Assembly (NCBI RefSeq): GCF_011745365.1
Contig: NW_024468916.1
Span: 2,649,630-2,713,629, forward strand
Direction of reading: 5' to 3'
DNA: 64,000 nt
From: Cryphonectria parasitica EP155
Lineage: Eukaryota > Ascomycota > Sordariomycetes > Diaporthales > Cryphonectriaceae
The notes below the pieces were generated by a model that saw only the letters and a list, made by a program, of their open reading frames with translations, was not told where the DNA came from and searched no databases. Within the stretch, counting starts at the first letter, position 1; the number at the start of each line of letters is the position of its first letter. The position numbers and the translations under genes were made by a program. Of the stretch, positions 1 through 10,132 are shown one piece after another.

Positions 1-297
1 GAAAAAGGAGAGGAGGGGGAAAAAGGGCGGAAACTACTTTATGACGATGCGGCTGAGGAAGAGGCGAGGATGAAGGTTTCCCTCTAGTACATACTCCTTC
101 TCCTCCTTCAACTACTACTACCACCACCGCTACCACTACTAGACCAGTGTGAATCCCTCGCGCAGCCGCCCTCAACTCGTCCCAAGACCGACTCGTCACT
201 CACTTACTGATTCGCGCATAGCTACTAGAGGCACATAACCTTGGTTTGTCTCACCACACATCGCAAGCGCATCTACCATTCGCCAAAGCGATCTGCA

Positions 298-335
<38 letters not shown>

Positions 336-389
336 TGCGTGTGTGTGTCTGTGTGTGTGTGTCTGTGTGTCCCGTCTTCTTTTGTCGTG
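1..389. other. Upstream region of the spherulin-4 gene
   Basis: No gene is seen. The stretch is pyrimidine-rich and ends in a (GT)n microsatellite running almost into the start codon at 390. The frame of the downstream gene is open leftwards through the repeat to a TAG at 219-221, with no in-frame ATG, so the repeat is most likely 5' leader. An upstream exon spliced in from here or from beyond the window edge cannot be excluded. Confidence 0.6.
302..334. repeat. (GT)n microsatellite
   Basis: An uninterrupted TG/GT dinucleotide run is followed to about 370 by interrupted GT repeats. It lies directly 5' of the ATG at 390. Read in the gene's frame it would give alternating Val-Cys. Confidence 0.95.
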
Positions 390-1722
390 ATGACCACCAC
401 CAGCCAGCACCCCAGGGCCTCGAGCCCGGCCACAATAGCCAGCAGCAGCAGCAGCAGCAGCGGCGGCGGCGGCGGCACGGTGAAGCCCTTCATCCTCGTA
501 CCACTGTACATCTACCCAACCCCAGAGACTTGGGCACCCCTTTACCGCGCGGCAGATGCCCAACCCGACCTGGATTTTTACGTGGTGGTGAACCCGGCCA
601 ACGGGCCCGGGCTGGGTGCCCTGCCGGACGCCAACTATGTGGACGCGCTGGCGAGGCTGACGGCATTGGGCAACGTGCGGGTCATTGGCTATGTCCACTG
701 CAGCTACGGGCGGAGGCCTGTTGAGGACATCGTGGCGGATGTGGAGGCGTATGCACGCTGGGAAGGGGAAATGGGCAAGGTCGCCGAGGATGGAAAGGTG
801 AGATGAGACTTCCACTTACCAACCACGTTCTTTGCCCTTTTCTTTTTCTCAAAAACCCCCACCGCCCCTTGATGAGGCGCACGGGAAGTTGGTCCTTGTC
901 TATGTGTGTCATCGCGTATGTGCCGCCGCCCGCCATGCAACAATATGTGTGCATCGAGGCGGTCTGACGAATTGTGTGCCGTTGAAGTCTCAGCCTCACG
1001 AGGCATTGCTATTACACGGGAAGAGAGCAGAATAAGAAAAGCTGACGTGGGACCTTGTGTTGGGTCATTCCGCTTTCGTACAGACTATCGTCGTGGACGG
1101 CATCTTCATCGATGAGACGCCCTCCAGCACCGAGTTTGTGGAGTACCTGGCAGCCCTGGCCAACGCTGGCAGGACGATCCTGAACCGGAACGTACTCGTC
1201 CCCAAGATGGTGACGACGGCAACGGCTGGGGCTGAGGGTGGTGAGGCTGTCGCAGCAGAAGCAACAGCAGAAGGAGGAGGAGACGGAGACTCTGCTGTGC
1301 CGGCGGTGACGACGAATGCAGACGACAGCGGCGCCACGCTGCAGCCCCCGTCGTCTTTCCCCGCGAATGGCGGCGCCATCACCCCTTCTGCCTCCAGCGC
1401 TGTAGTCATCTACAACCCGGGCGTGGTGGTTGACCCCATCTTTTACCAGGCAGCCGACTACATCGTGGCCTTTGAGAACGCGGCGCAGCAGTGGGTGAAC
1501 CCTGTGGTACGGCAGGGCTTTGCGCGCCTTCCGCGGGCGCTGGTGCGGCGGTCCGTCGCCGTTGCGCACAGCAGCGCGCCTGGAGAGGTTGTCCAGTTGA
1601 GCAGACGGGCGGCTGAGGCAGGTTGTGCCGGCCAGTTTGTCACCAGCACCCCCGGGTACACGGCGTGGTGTTCGCACTGGGACGAATTCGTCGGAGAGAT
1701 GGCGGGGCGGGCGCCGGTCTAG
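390..1722 (+). CDS. sph3: Spherulin-4 / GH135 family protein (Sph3-like)
   Basis: Two exons, 390-797 and 1084-1722, joined in phase 0, give 348 residues. The intron has a GTGAGA donor, a GCTGAC branch site and a TACAG acceptor. The domain starts near residue 32 (KPFILVPLYIYPTPETW) and continues with the FYVVVNPANGPG strand, typical of the spherulation-specific family 4 TIM barrel. In Aspergillus Sph3, an endo-acting GalNAc-glycan hydrolase, an adjacent Asp-Glu pair and a later Glu are essential. The equivalents here are Asp146-Glu147 (IFIDET) and Glu267 (IVAFEN), so catalysis looks intact. About 68 low-complexity residues (roughly 174-242, Ala/Gly/Ser/Thr/Glu) interrupt the barrel. The N-terminus is a Ser/Gly-rich stretch with no signal peptide or membrane anchor, unlike Aspergillus Sph3. 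The start is the first ATG in frame. The uge3-like and gt4c-like neighbours support a GAG role. The alternative is a general cytosolic spherulin-4 paralogue. Confidence 0.8.
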
Positions 1723-2151
1723 AGGTACCTGCGTCTTGTGTGTGTGTGTGTGCGCGCGCGTTCTTGGTGTCTTTCTGTCTCTGTCTTACCTCGTTATTCT
1801 TCACTATTCATCAACTACTTACTTGTGGAAACTGGCCGGAGGAGGGGGGAGGAGAGAGAGAGAGAGAGAGAAGGAGACTATTTGGAAAGCATACACCCCC
1901 TCCCCCCTTCACCGCTCTCCTGGCCCCTCCCTTTGAACGAGACCATCGACAAAAAAGCCTGCGCCTTTTCATCGGCGACCACAGGTTCTGTTCAGCACTG
2001 GGCGGGGAAGGGACAAGAAAGGGCTGTTGGTCGGGTGGTCTCGGGTGTTCGGAAGGGCTACAGATGATAGTTTGCAGGTCGGGACTGAATGTGGCGTGTC
2101 TATCGGCGAGGCTGGCGTCTTGGGGAGGGGATAGGGATCTAACCTCTCACC

Positions 2152-2152
<1 letters not shown>

Positions 2153-2185
<33 letters not shown>
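2153..2185. repeat. (TC)n microsatellite
   Basis: A pure CT/TC dinucleotide run that continues into an imperfect TC/TTTC tract to about 2215. It lies about 430 bases downstream of the spherulin-4 stop codon. Confidence 0.95.
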
Positions 2186-2191
<6 letters not shown>

Positions 2192-4303
2192 CTCTCTCTT
2201 TCCCTCTCTTTCTGTGTGTGTCTCGGGATTTTTCTTGTATCTTTTTCTGGCCTTTGCTGCTGTGTAATCTTTCGCGGTACTTACCCCAACACCTGCTTAC
2301 TCCCCTGTGACTTGTTTCTTACCGCTCAAAAGCCACCCCCGGCCGCGTCCTCCCTTTCTTTTTTCCGTTTCATGCACATCATTTCTCTGTCTGGAAACTC
2401 ACACCACCTCACGGGTTCTCTCATGTCTCACATGGCCGAACTCCTCTATTCCTCCCTTCTCCTGTTTTAGGGAAAAAGCTCGTATCGGCAGGTGCTGCAG
2501 GTCTCCAATACATGGACAAACGGTTAAGAATTAAACAAAAAAATGTGAGACAACGAGCTGACTGTCTTCTTACCCATGGGATCACATCATATCACCTGCA
2601 GCTTTGTGTCTTGCCTGCAGTCATCTTCACCCGCTCCTTGCCCCCCCGGCCCGCATGCAAAAAACGCCCTGGCAGTGCACCGCGCGCTGCGCCCGCCCAA
2701 CCACCATCTCCCCAGCCCATGATTTCAGACGCACGCCAACGCTTAGCAAGCAACGTTGTGCGCATTACTAATAGGCTCACGCAACGAAAAAGAAAGCTGC
2801 CGCGCTTCATCTCTGCAGGCGAGGAGGGATGGTGAGGAGGGGGGGAATGGTAATTCTTTTTACGTAAAAACACTTTACAAAGGTCGTACTACGGCTCGCT
2901 TTTTCTTTCTCTTCTTTGATGTATATGCAGGCTGGGGTCATTTTAGCGGTTGTTTTCTGGATCTCGCCATCTACCATCAGCCTCGCTTAGTTGGTATCTA
3001 CTCGAAACTTAAAAAAACCAGCACGTCAGAATGCACGGAGCATAACGAAATGCCCCCCCCCCCCACCCCGAAACTCCTCCTCTCTCTCCGCCGTAAAAGT
3101 CCGCCATCACTTTCCTTCTGAGAGAAGGAAGAAAAAACGGTGCGTTCCTACCTACCGCAAAGAGAAGAAGATCTTCAACAGCCCCCCCCCACCTACCCTC
3201 CCTGGCCAGCCAAGTGTTTAATTACTTGCATCTTTATTTCAAGAAAAGCTGGAGGGTGGCGGGGTGGCGGGAATAAGAGGGCCAACGATAATGTATGCCC
3301 TGCACCTCGTGGCAGGGTGCAGAGGCTTGCATGATGGAGGGGGAAGGAGGGGAGGAAGAACATGTTGGTGGTACCAACCAACGTGAAAAGAAACGAAAGC
3401 ATGAAGGAAAACGATAAAAAAAAAAAAAAAAAACAAGTTTTGGATGCCTGCTTGCATTGCCTGCGCCACATGCATACAAGCCTCTGTTATGCGCCACGCT
3501 AGACAGGGCATTTCTGCTGCCATGCTATAGTGACTGTTGCTTATGCACACTACCACTACTACCTCATGCACCATGATCGTAATTGTACATACACACAGTA
3601 CTTGAACAACTCGCGAGAGGGAGACAAGAAAAAAGGGAGGGGAAAAGAAGCGACACCCTTCGAGAGGTGGTGCAATTTATTCTCCGAGTTCAATTTCCCC
3701 TCCGGAAGTCTATAATAATGGTTAGCGCTGGCTGGCCTTTGTAGTTCTCTGCACTTTGATGTCAAGAAGTGCACTTGTAGCCCTTGGTATGGCACATCAG
3801 TCAGGTACATCAAAGAGACATTGGGTACATCCCTGTTTCAATTCCCCCCCGGCCCAAGCTCAACAAGGGTCTTTGTGTAAAAATCATAGAAACCCCGATA
3901 AATGCAAGTCAGGGGTAAAAGAGTGGAAGGAAACGGTCTCCACATCAGCTGGCGCGGGGCTAAAGGGAACACGAGAAAAGAAAAGCGGAGAAGGGAGAAA
4001 GGGGGGGGGGAGGAACGAATGGAAAGGAAAAATCTCCAGAAGGTGCGGCCCGTCGGCCCACTACTAGGTGAAAGGGAAATTGTAACTATGTAGAGGAGGG
4101 GGGGCTAGGGAAGCAGGGAAGGGGGGGGGGATGAAGAAATTGAGTGCTTAGGTAACAAGGATATATAGTACAGAGGTACTTTCGTACATCATAACCTTAT
4201 TAGCTTGTTTAGCGGGCGGGAGTGATGGTCAGGTCATAAGTTGGAAAAGGTTCTTTGGGTCAGGGGCTGGTCTGCGGGGAGATGGTCTAGTTCGGGTGAT
4301 GGT

Positions 4304-4387
4304 GGGGGGGGGGGGGGGGGTTCGAGTCGTGGTAGCCTGACAGGCCAAGGTGCAACCCCGGTCCCCCATGTCGTTATGTGAGGTTCA

Positions 4388-4418
<31 letters not shown>
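4304..4418. repeat. Paired homopolymers: 17 G and 29 T
   Basis: A run of 17 G (4304-4320) is followed about 70 bases later by 29 T (4390-4418). Both lengths are prone to sequencing and assembly error. No flanking repeat or element ends were found that would make this a retroposon tail. Confidence 0.9.
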
Positions 4419-7210
4419 GTTCACTTCCTTGTCAACAACAGGTGGGTGGGTGGTCATGCCACGTCTGCCGTCACCTTTCGGTGTGATGCATTTTTTTCAT
4501 TTTTTTTTTCAAAGGCTCATTGGTCCTTTATGTTTTTGTTGGCAATTGAGGCGAAGGAACCCCGCCCCCCCCATCCATCCGCGACAGCGTATAGGACCGA
4601 CCTTTTATGCGTGTCAGCATTGCCAAGAGAAAAAAGACAGAGAATTCCCCCCTCCCTCTCCCCTCATCAGCTCGTAGATACGAGAGAGAGATTGAAGGAA
4701 GGAAAAAACTCCAATCTCAGCTGTACATAGTACTGGATCATCCTCTTTTGAGACGTTCAGGTGGGATCAAAGAGGCTCCTATTGTCAAAAAAGTGGAGAG
4801 GCGACACCACTGTTTTCTGCGGGGCGAACTTGGCGGCTGATGGATGAACTAGTATGGTACGCGACCTCTTTTCTCTGACTTGTTCTCACTGTACTTTACC
4901 CTTTAGGTAACTCCTCGTGGCACCCCTTTCTTTGGACATTACAGAGCAGTCAATCTCTCTTGATAGCTTCAGACTATCGCAGTCTGTGCGGTCAGGGGCT
5001 TTGTTGAAGAAGCTGGGAAGGGGCCCCCGGTTTCTGCATGACCCAGGAATTCGGATTAAAGAGAGCTTGGCGGAGAGGGTCGGTTGAGCCTTGGCACATA
5101 AGGGTTCGAAACACGGAAACATCGGATTGTTTCTTTGCAGCCCATTGCTGGTGTCATATGGATTCTTTGCTTGTTTAAGCTTCTCGTATTGAGAAAAAGA
5201 TGCATGTGAGAGCGTTGACTGTCCGGCATGATCCGGATAGAGATGAGATCGTGCGTCAATCAGTACCATAGTAGGCGCAACTATCCGATGTCATTCTGTA
5301 TGAGCCATGTCATGGATTCTTTTGTCAGGAGCCTCCTTTTCCCCCCTTTGTTTCCATCCCAAAGAAATAGGGCGTGCGCTGGGGCCAAGGGCCGAAGTCG
5401 CGATCGCACCATGAGAATGACCAGTGAAGTATCTGTGGAGAGGAGGAGATATATGGATCTGTGGAGGAGATGCGAGAGGCTATTTGCATGTTACATTTTG
5501 TTCTCTCGGGCCACTTGGGAGAGGCTCTAGAACGAAGTCCTCTCTCGACCCGCCTGGAATTTGGGACTTGGAAGCAATAGACCGAACTGCAGAATAATAG
5601 GCCCTTCTTTATGGGGTCGTTGTCTAGATCACAGACGGCGTGAGCAGGATTCAAGCCGCGCGCCAACTGAAGCAGTACGCCCCCCCCCCCCCCCGCAGTA
5701 CTCGCGATTTTGGGGCCTCGTGGCCAGCCAAAGCATCATACTATGAAAAGGTAGACCATAGTACCATAGTACGACGACGGCTCTATAGGATTAGCATCCC
5801 GACGAAGATCTTTCAATTGGCGTCCATTTCCCAGGTTTTGCCTGATCGCCATCAGGGTATGGGGACGGGTGGGCCGTAACCCGGTGGAATGGATGGTTGT
5901 CAAAGATTCCTGTCCGTCATCCATCTTGGGGGGACTTGTCGATCCTTCTGCAAGCAAGGTGGCACGGTTCTTGGGCTGGCACTGAGTGGGTAATGTGTTT
6001 TTTTTCTCCCCTATGTATACAAGGAGAAAAGGCTCGAGCATGTGGCGAGCTGTACTCTTGACCGCTACACCCACAGACGAGCCTGGAACCCAACAACACG
6101 AGTGCCAACGCATTACACACCTGTATGTAGCTGAAGTCTGTAGTACCTAGACTATTGGTCGACCCAGCCAACCCCCGTCGTGGGGGTTTTTTCTTTGGGG
6201 GGGTTTTTTTTTTTGGTTAATTTCTTCTATCGTACAGCACCAGCACCAGCAGCAGTAATAGTAGGAGTAGTAGTAGTAAGCATAGTAGTAGTCGTAGTAC
6301 CATGATTTTTCACACACCCGATGTACAACACAGCACACACACACTGATCGGAACCAGTGCCGCAAGTACACCTTACAGGCTCTGTTGCGGCTCCCCCGCC
6401 CTCCGTACGCTACTACCGGGGGGCCAGGCCAGGCCAGACCACTGAATACTAACCCTGGCCCCGCCTATTCTTCAGCCGTGCCGCTTCCGAAAAGTTTAGA
6501 CTTGGGAAGACGTACAAGTCAGATCAGGTTTTCCTCATTGAGCCATTAGTTGAGGTTCTTTGTTCCGCACCTCGTGCTAGGACATCGACCACTGCAGGGG
6601 GCTCTGGACAGCTAAAGATTTTTCAGCCCGGGCCCTTTTTATTCTGATCGTCTGTGAGAGCTATGCTTCGGGACGAACGGCACATAGAAAGAAAGTTCGA
6701 GGCGAGTGACGAAAACTGAGCTGAATACGGGCGGGGGGGGGGGGGGGAATGGGGCCAGTGCAGTGCAAGTGCTGGGAGACGACAAGTGTGCGCACAAAAG
6801 GCCTTCCCCAACTACATAGCATATCCCACCTACCATCGCCCCTTCTCGTCCTCTTTTCGTGATCACCATTGCCACGTTACCTTTCTTGTCTCTGTATAAT
6901 CACCTTGTTTCTGTCCGTCTTCTGTCCGGCCCGTTCTTCAACGTAAAGAAAACAACCACAGATTAATTCGCCATTAACATCTGCGTCGTCCTCATCGTTG
7001 TCGTCGTCAGCAAGCCAAAAGAAGACCAGTTCGAATTTAGCCGCACCGTGAAAGGGGAATTAAGTCTCTCCCTCTCTCATTTCCCAGGAAGAAAAAGAAA
7101 GCCAGAGAGGCTCCACACTACCACTTTATCCCTTCCTTTCTTTCTCATTCGAGAAAGAGACAATAGCCACCAGACAAAAGACAGGACACTCATTATCCCA
7201 TCTATCAAAG

Positions 7211-8004
7211 ATGAAGTCCTTCGCCCCCCTTGTTGTGGCTCTCACCGCCGTCTTCGCTCCGGTGGTCCTGGCTCACCCCGGTCACGGCTCCGTCGCCCCT
7301 CTGATTGTGCCGCGCGCCGACAACACCACGGATGACAACAACAACTCGACCAACACCGTGGCGACGGACCATATCCCGATCTTCCAGGCTGCAGACTGCG
7401 TTTGTCCTGCTGCCGTGTGTGATCCGCGGTTGAATGCGGCCAGCGTAAGTTTTGATTGCGCCCCCCCCCTCCTTCTTTCTTCTTTCATCATCATCTCTCT
7501 CTCTCTCTCATTTCCTCTTGGTCTTGCATGTACCAACCCTTCTCTCAAACCCCTGGAACCAACAAAGAGAATGCTTGGGGGTGTAGGGGGCGGGAAGGAA
7601 GAAGGATGACCAACGGGTTTGAATAGCGTGCTGTTCGACCCCCGAGAATAGGAAGGATTGGGCAAGGAAAGAAGAAGAAAGGAGAGAGAGAGAGAGAACA
7701 AGAAACACAGAGGAACTCTCCTCAGGATGTGGAATCATGACAACAAGGAAACGTGCTAACCTCGTCTCAACAGATTTGCGCATGCCAGGCCCAGGCCAAA
7801 CTCGCCTGCTACATGCAGTCCAACGGCGCCTGCCCAAAGCCCGCTGATGGTGTAGGTTCTTCCTTTCCCACCCTGCATGCAATTCCTTGGGTCACGGGAT
7901 CAGGTTCCTCCGTTCAGATCGAAAAAGGAAACAAGAATAAAAGCAAACAAGACAAACAAATTACTGACAAATATGACGTATCATCATCAAACCAGGCCTG
8001 TTAA
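7211..8004 (+). CDS. Small secreted eight-cysteine protein
   Basis: Three exons, 7211-7444, 7774-7851 and 7996-8004, all joined in phase 0, give 106 residues. Intron 1 has GTAAGT, GCTAAC and ACAG; intron 2 has GTAGGT, ACTGAC and CCAG. Residues 1-21 form a signal peptide with likely cleavage after VLA. A Pro/Asn-rich linker with N-glycosylation sequons (NTT, NST) follows. The C-terminal half holds eight cysteines spaced C-x1-C-x4-C-x9-C-x1-C-x7-C-x7-C-x7-C. This is neither the hydrophobin nor the CFEM pattern. The last coding exon is only GCC TGT TAA, so it supplies the eighth cysteine. Intron 2 is 144 nt and stop-free, so retaining it gives a 154-residue form with the same last two residues. 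I do not recognise the family. It lies between the hydrolase and epimerase genes of a GAG-like locus, so a wall- or matrix-associated role is possible but is inference. Confidence 0.8.
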
Positions 8005-10132
8005 AATACCAAAAAAATTAGAAAGATGACTGTGTGAAGTCATCTTCCTACATGGACCACTCTAAGAGGCGACGTTGCTTTCGACGCCTCGGATTATTTC
8101 GTGCAACGCTTTTTTATTTTATTTTTTTTTACTACCGGGCGCCATTCGGACGGAGAATTGATTGCTTTAGTTTGCCCTTCTTGCCCTTTCCCTTTCCTAA
8201 TCTCCTCCGTCTTTGATAAACGCCCTGTAGGCGGCAGGTGGATCCTAGTTTCGGAAACACGGTACCGGCTATGTAAATAATGGGAGGGCGGGGGTCCCTT
8301 GAGACACCAAAAAAAATACACGCGAGGGCAAGCCCATCATCGCCAGATCCTTCCGGCCGGGGGAGGGGGGACAAGGTACTGAAACAACCTGCTCTCTTCG
8401 TCTATAATATCTTGCCATAGTACTATTGTATATTCTGGGTGGGAACAGAATTTTGATGGGAAGGATGGGACAGGAAAGTGTTGAGAGCCGGCGATGATGA
8501 AGAGAATAGTCGTGGTGGGTCTTTTCTTCCGGCTAAAAGTACCTAAAATGTCATCTCTCACGTACTGGTAATGAAATTTCTCATATTTTAAAAAATCTCC
8601 TAGCCAAATAAAACCAAGGAAATATTCTCCGAGGTCCTCTTTTTTAGTTTCATCGCGGGATGTTGCTCTCTGAAACCTCGTGATGGTAAACACCCCCCCC
8701 TCCCCCCCTTCCCTTCCTTCTCCTCGTCACCAAAACGAATTGACTCCATCCGGTCACGGAGCAAAACGAATCAGGAGATATGGGAAGTAACTCTGGTCCC
8801 GAACTTTATTTTTCATTTCCTGCGATTTTGGGGGGGGGGGTGGGGGTGGGAGGGGCGCAAAGTGGAAAAGAGAGACATGTACCATTTAAAGCGAGAATTG
8901 CATCGATAGTGGTGTGCCGTCTGGGGTAAGCCGTGTGCGGAGTAGGAAGACGTGGTTGGTTGCAATGGGATTTCAGAAACCCGGGAATAGTGCCTGCCCC
9001 CTCCCCATACCTGTGCCGCGAGAATAAGCAGAAAAGGAAACTTGCATCTGTACCGATATTGAGGCCGCGTGGCCTGAGACATTACGGTAGATGCCGGAGG
9101 AAAGATGAAGATGCATGATCAGTCGATTTTTGGTCACCAAGAGGCTGGTACAGATTGATTGCAGTTGCGGGGTTTAATTTGTTTGTTCTATGGTCATCAT
9201 GTGGTAGTAAAACGTGACTGGATATTACCAGCAGGAAACGAGCTCGAGAAAAAAAGAAAGAAAAAAAAAAGAAAAGAAAAAAAATAGAAGACAAAAACAA
9301 TAGACGCGATGCACTGCATTACTTTTGTGTTCCCAACCCAAACATTTTGCCCTTGCCTTATTCGCCCTGCCCTGTCAAAATTGGGACAGCACTGTGTAGA
9401 TCCACCGCTAAAAATGCCGGAACCGTGCGATGATACGATGATACGATGACAAGATGTGAGAAAAGAAAAAAGTAAACAAGACTTGTGATGATGCGCTGCT
9501 CGGATCATTAGGACGTAGGAAGCAAGAAAAAAAAAAAAGGAAGAAAGGCGCTCGATCGTAGAGAAAAAGAAGAAGAAAAACAAGCAAGTGACAAATGCCT
9601 GTGCGTCTGTTACCAAATTTGGTAATTCGCCGTTCGAGCCAGCCGTTGTGAAGAATGAGGCTCGTCTGTCGTTCATTATTTTTTTCCGTTTCCCCCAGTG
9701 CTGTGTGAGATGCTCAGCATGGACGTGTGGGGAAGGAGACAGGAACAAAAAGAAAAGCGAGAAAAGAGATAAGACCAGATTAGATAGCGTCTTGATACAT
9801 CCTGGCCCTCTCGCGAAGAGGACCACGCGAAAAGTGCAAACCAGAAAAAAAAAAACAAAAAACACAAAAAAGCCACATGCACCCGTCGAGGTAGTGATCG
9901 TCAATGTGGCACACCCAAGGAGGGGTGGGGTTGGGTTTCCACCATAGTAGTAAAGACGTTGCCGCTATTCAGCAGCTGGTGGTGTGCACGCGCCGTCCCG
10001 GCACAACAGGGCGACGCACTATTGCCACCGCCGCCGTTGAGACCCAAGCGACAAATGGTCTGTTGATTTTTCGGCTCCTCCACCACCACGTGAGGAGTCA
10101 AATCGTGGGGATTTCTTTCCCTCTTCCCTCTC
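8005..10132. other. Gene-free interval between convergent genes
   Basis: No gene is supported. The longest frame here (minus strand, 9197-9904) consists of Phe/Lys-type residues made by A/T homopolymers. Poly-A-rich patches lie at 9246-9300, 9520-9590 and 9845-9872. The interval should hold the 3' ends of the secreted-protein and epimerase genes. Confidence 0.6.

Larger units (their letters stand above)
1723..7210. other. Gene-free interval, low complexity
   Basis: I see no convincing gene in these 5.5 kb. All open frames are short and low in complexity, without family motifs or consistent wobble bias. The region is full of homopurine/homopyrimidine tracts and homopolymers: A run at 3416-3433, 17 G at 4304-4320, 29 T at 4390-4418, 15 C at 5680-5694. 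It presumably holds the 3' end of the spherulin gene and the promoter of the secreted-protein gene. A non-coding RNA cannot be judged from sequence alone. Confidence 0.6.

Noticed and set aside
273..815. 180-codon minus-strand frame opposite the spherulin-4 gene
   Set aside because: It consists of His-Thr and Ala runs from the GT repeat and Ser codons read backwards; the sense strand has a clear family match.
4295..4335. tRNA-like GGTTCGAGTC T-loop next to the G run
   Set aside because: No matching acceptor stem, anticodon arm or D arm could be folded around it.
4390..4418. 29-T run as the tail of a non-LTR retroposon
   Set aside because: No reverse-transcriptase remnant, target-site duplication or repeat copy was found in the window.
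7211..8004. Hydrophobin or CFEM identity for the eight-Cys protein
   Set aside because: Hydrophobins need two adjacent CC pairs, and CFEM needs its own spacing with a central Asp; neither pattern fits.
9197..9904. 235-codon minus-strand frame rich in Phe
   Set aside because: Composed largely of poly-A/T-derived Phe and Ser with no domain; typical of intergenic low-complexity DNA.
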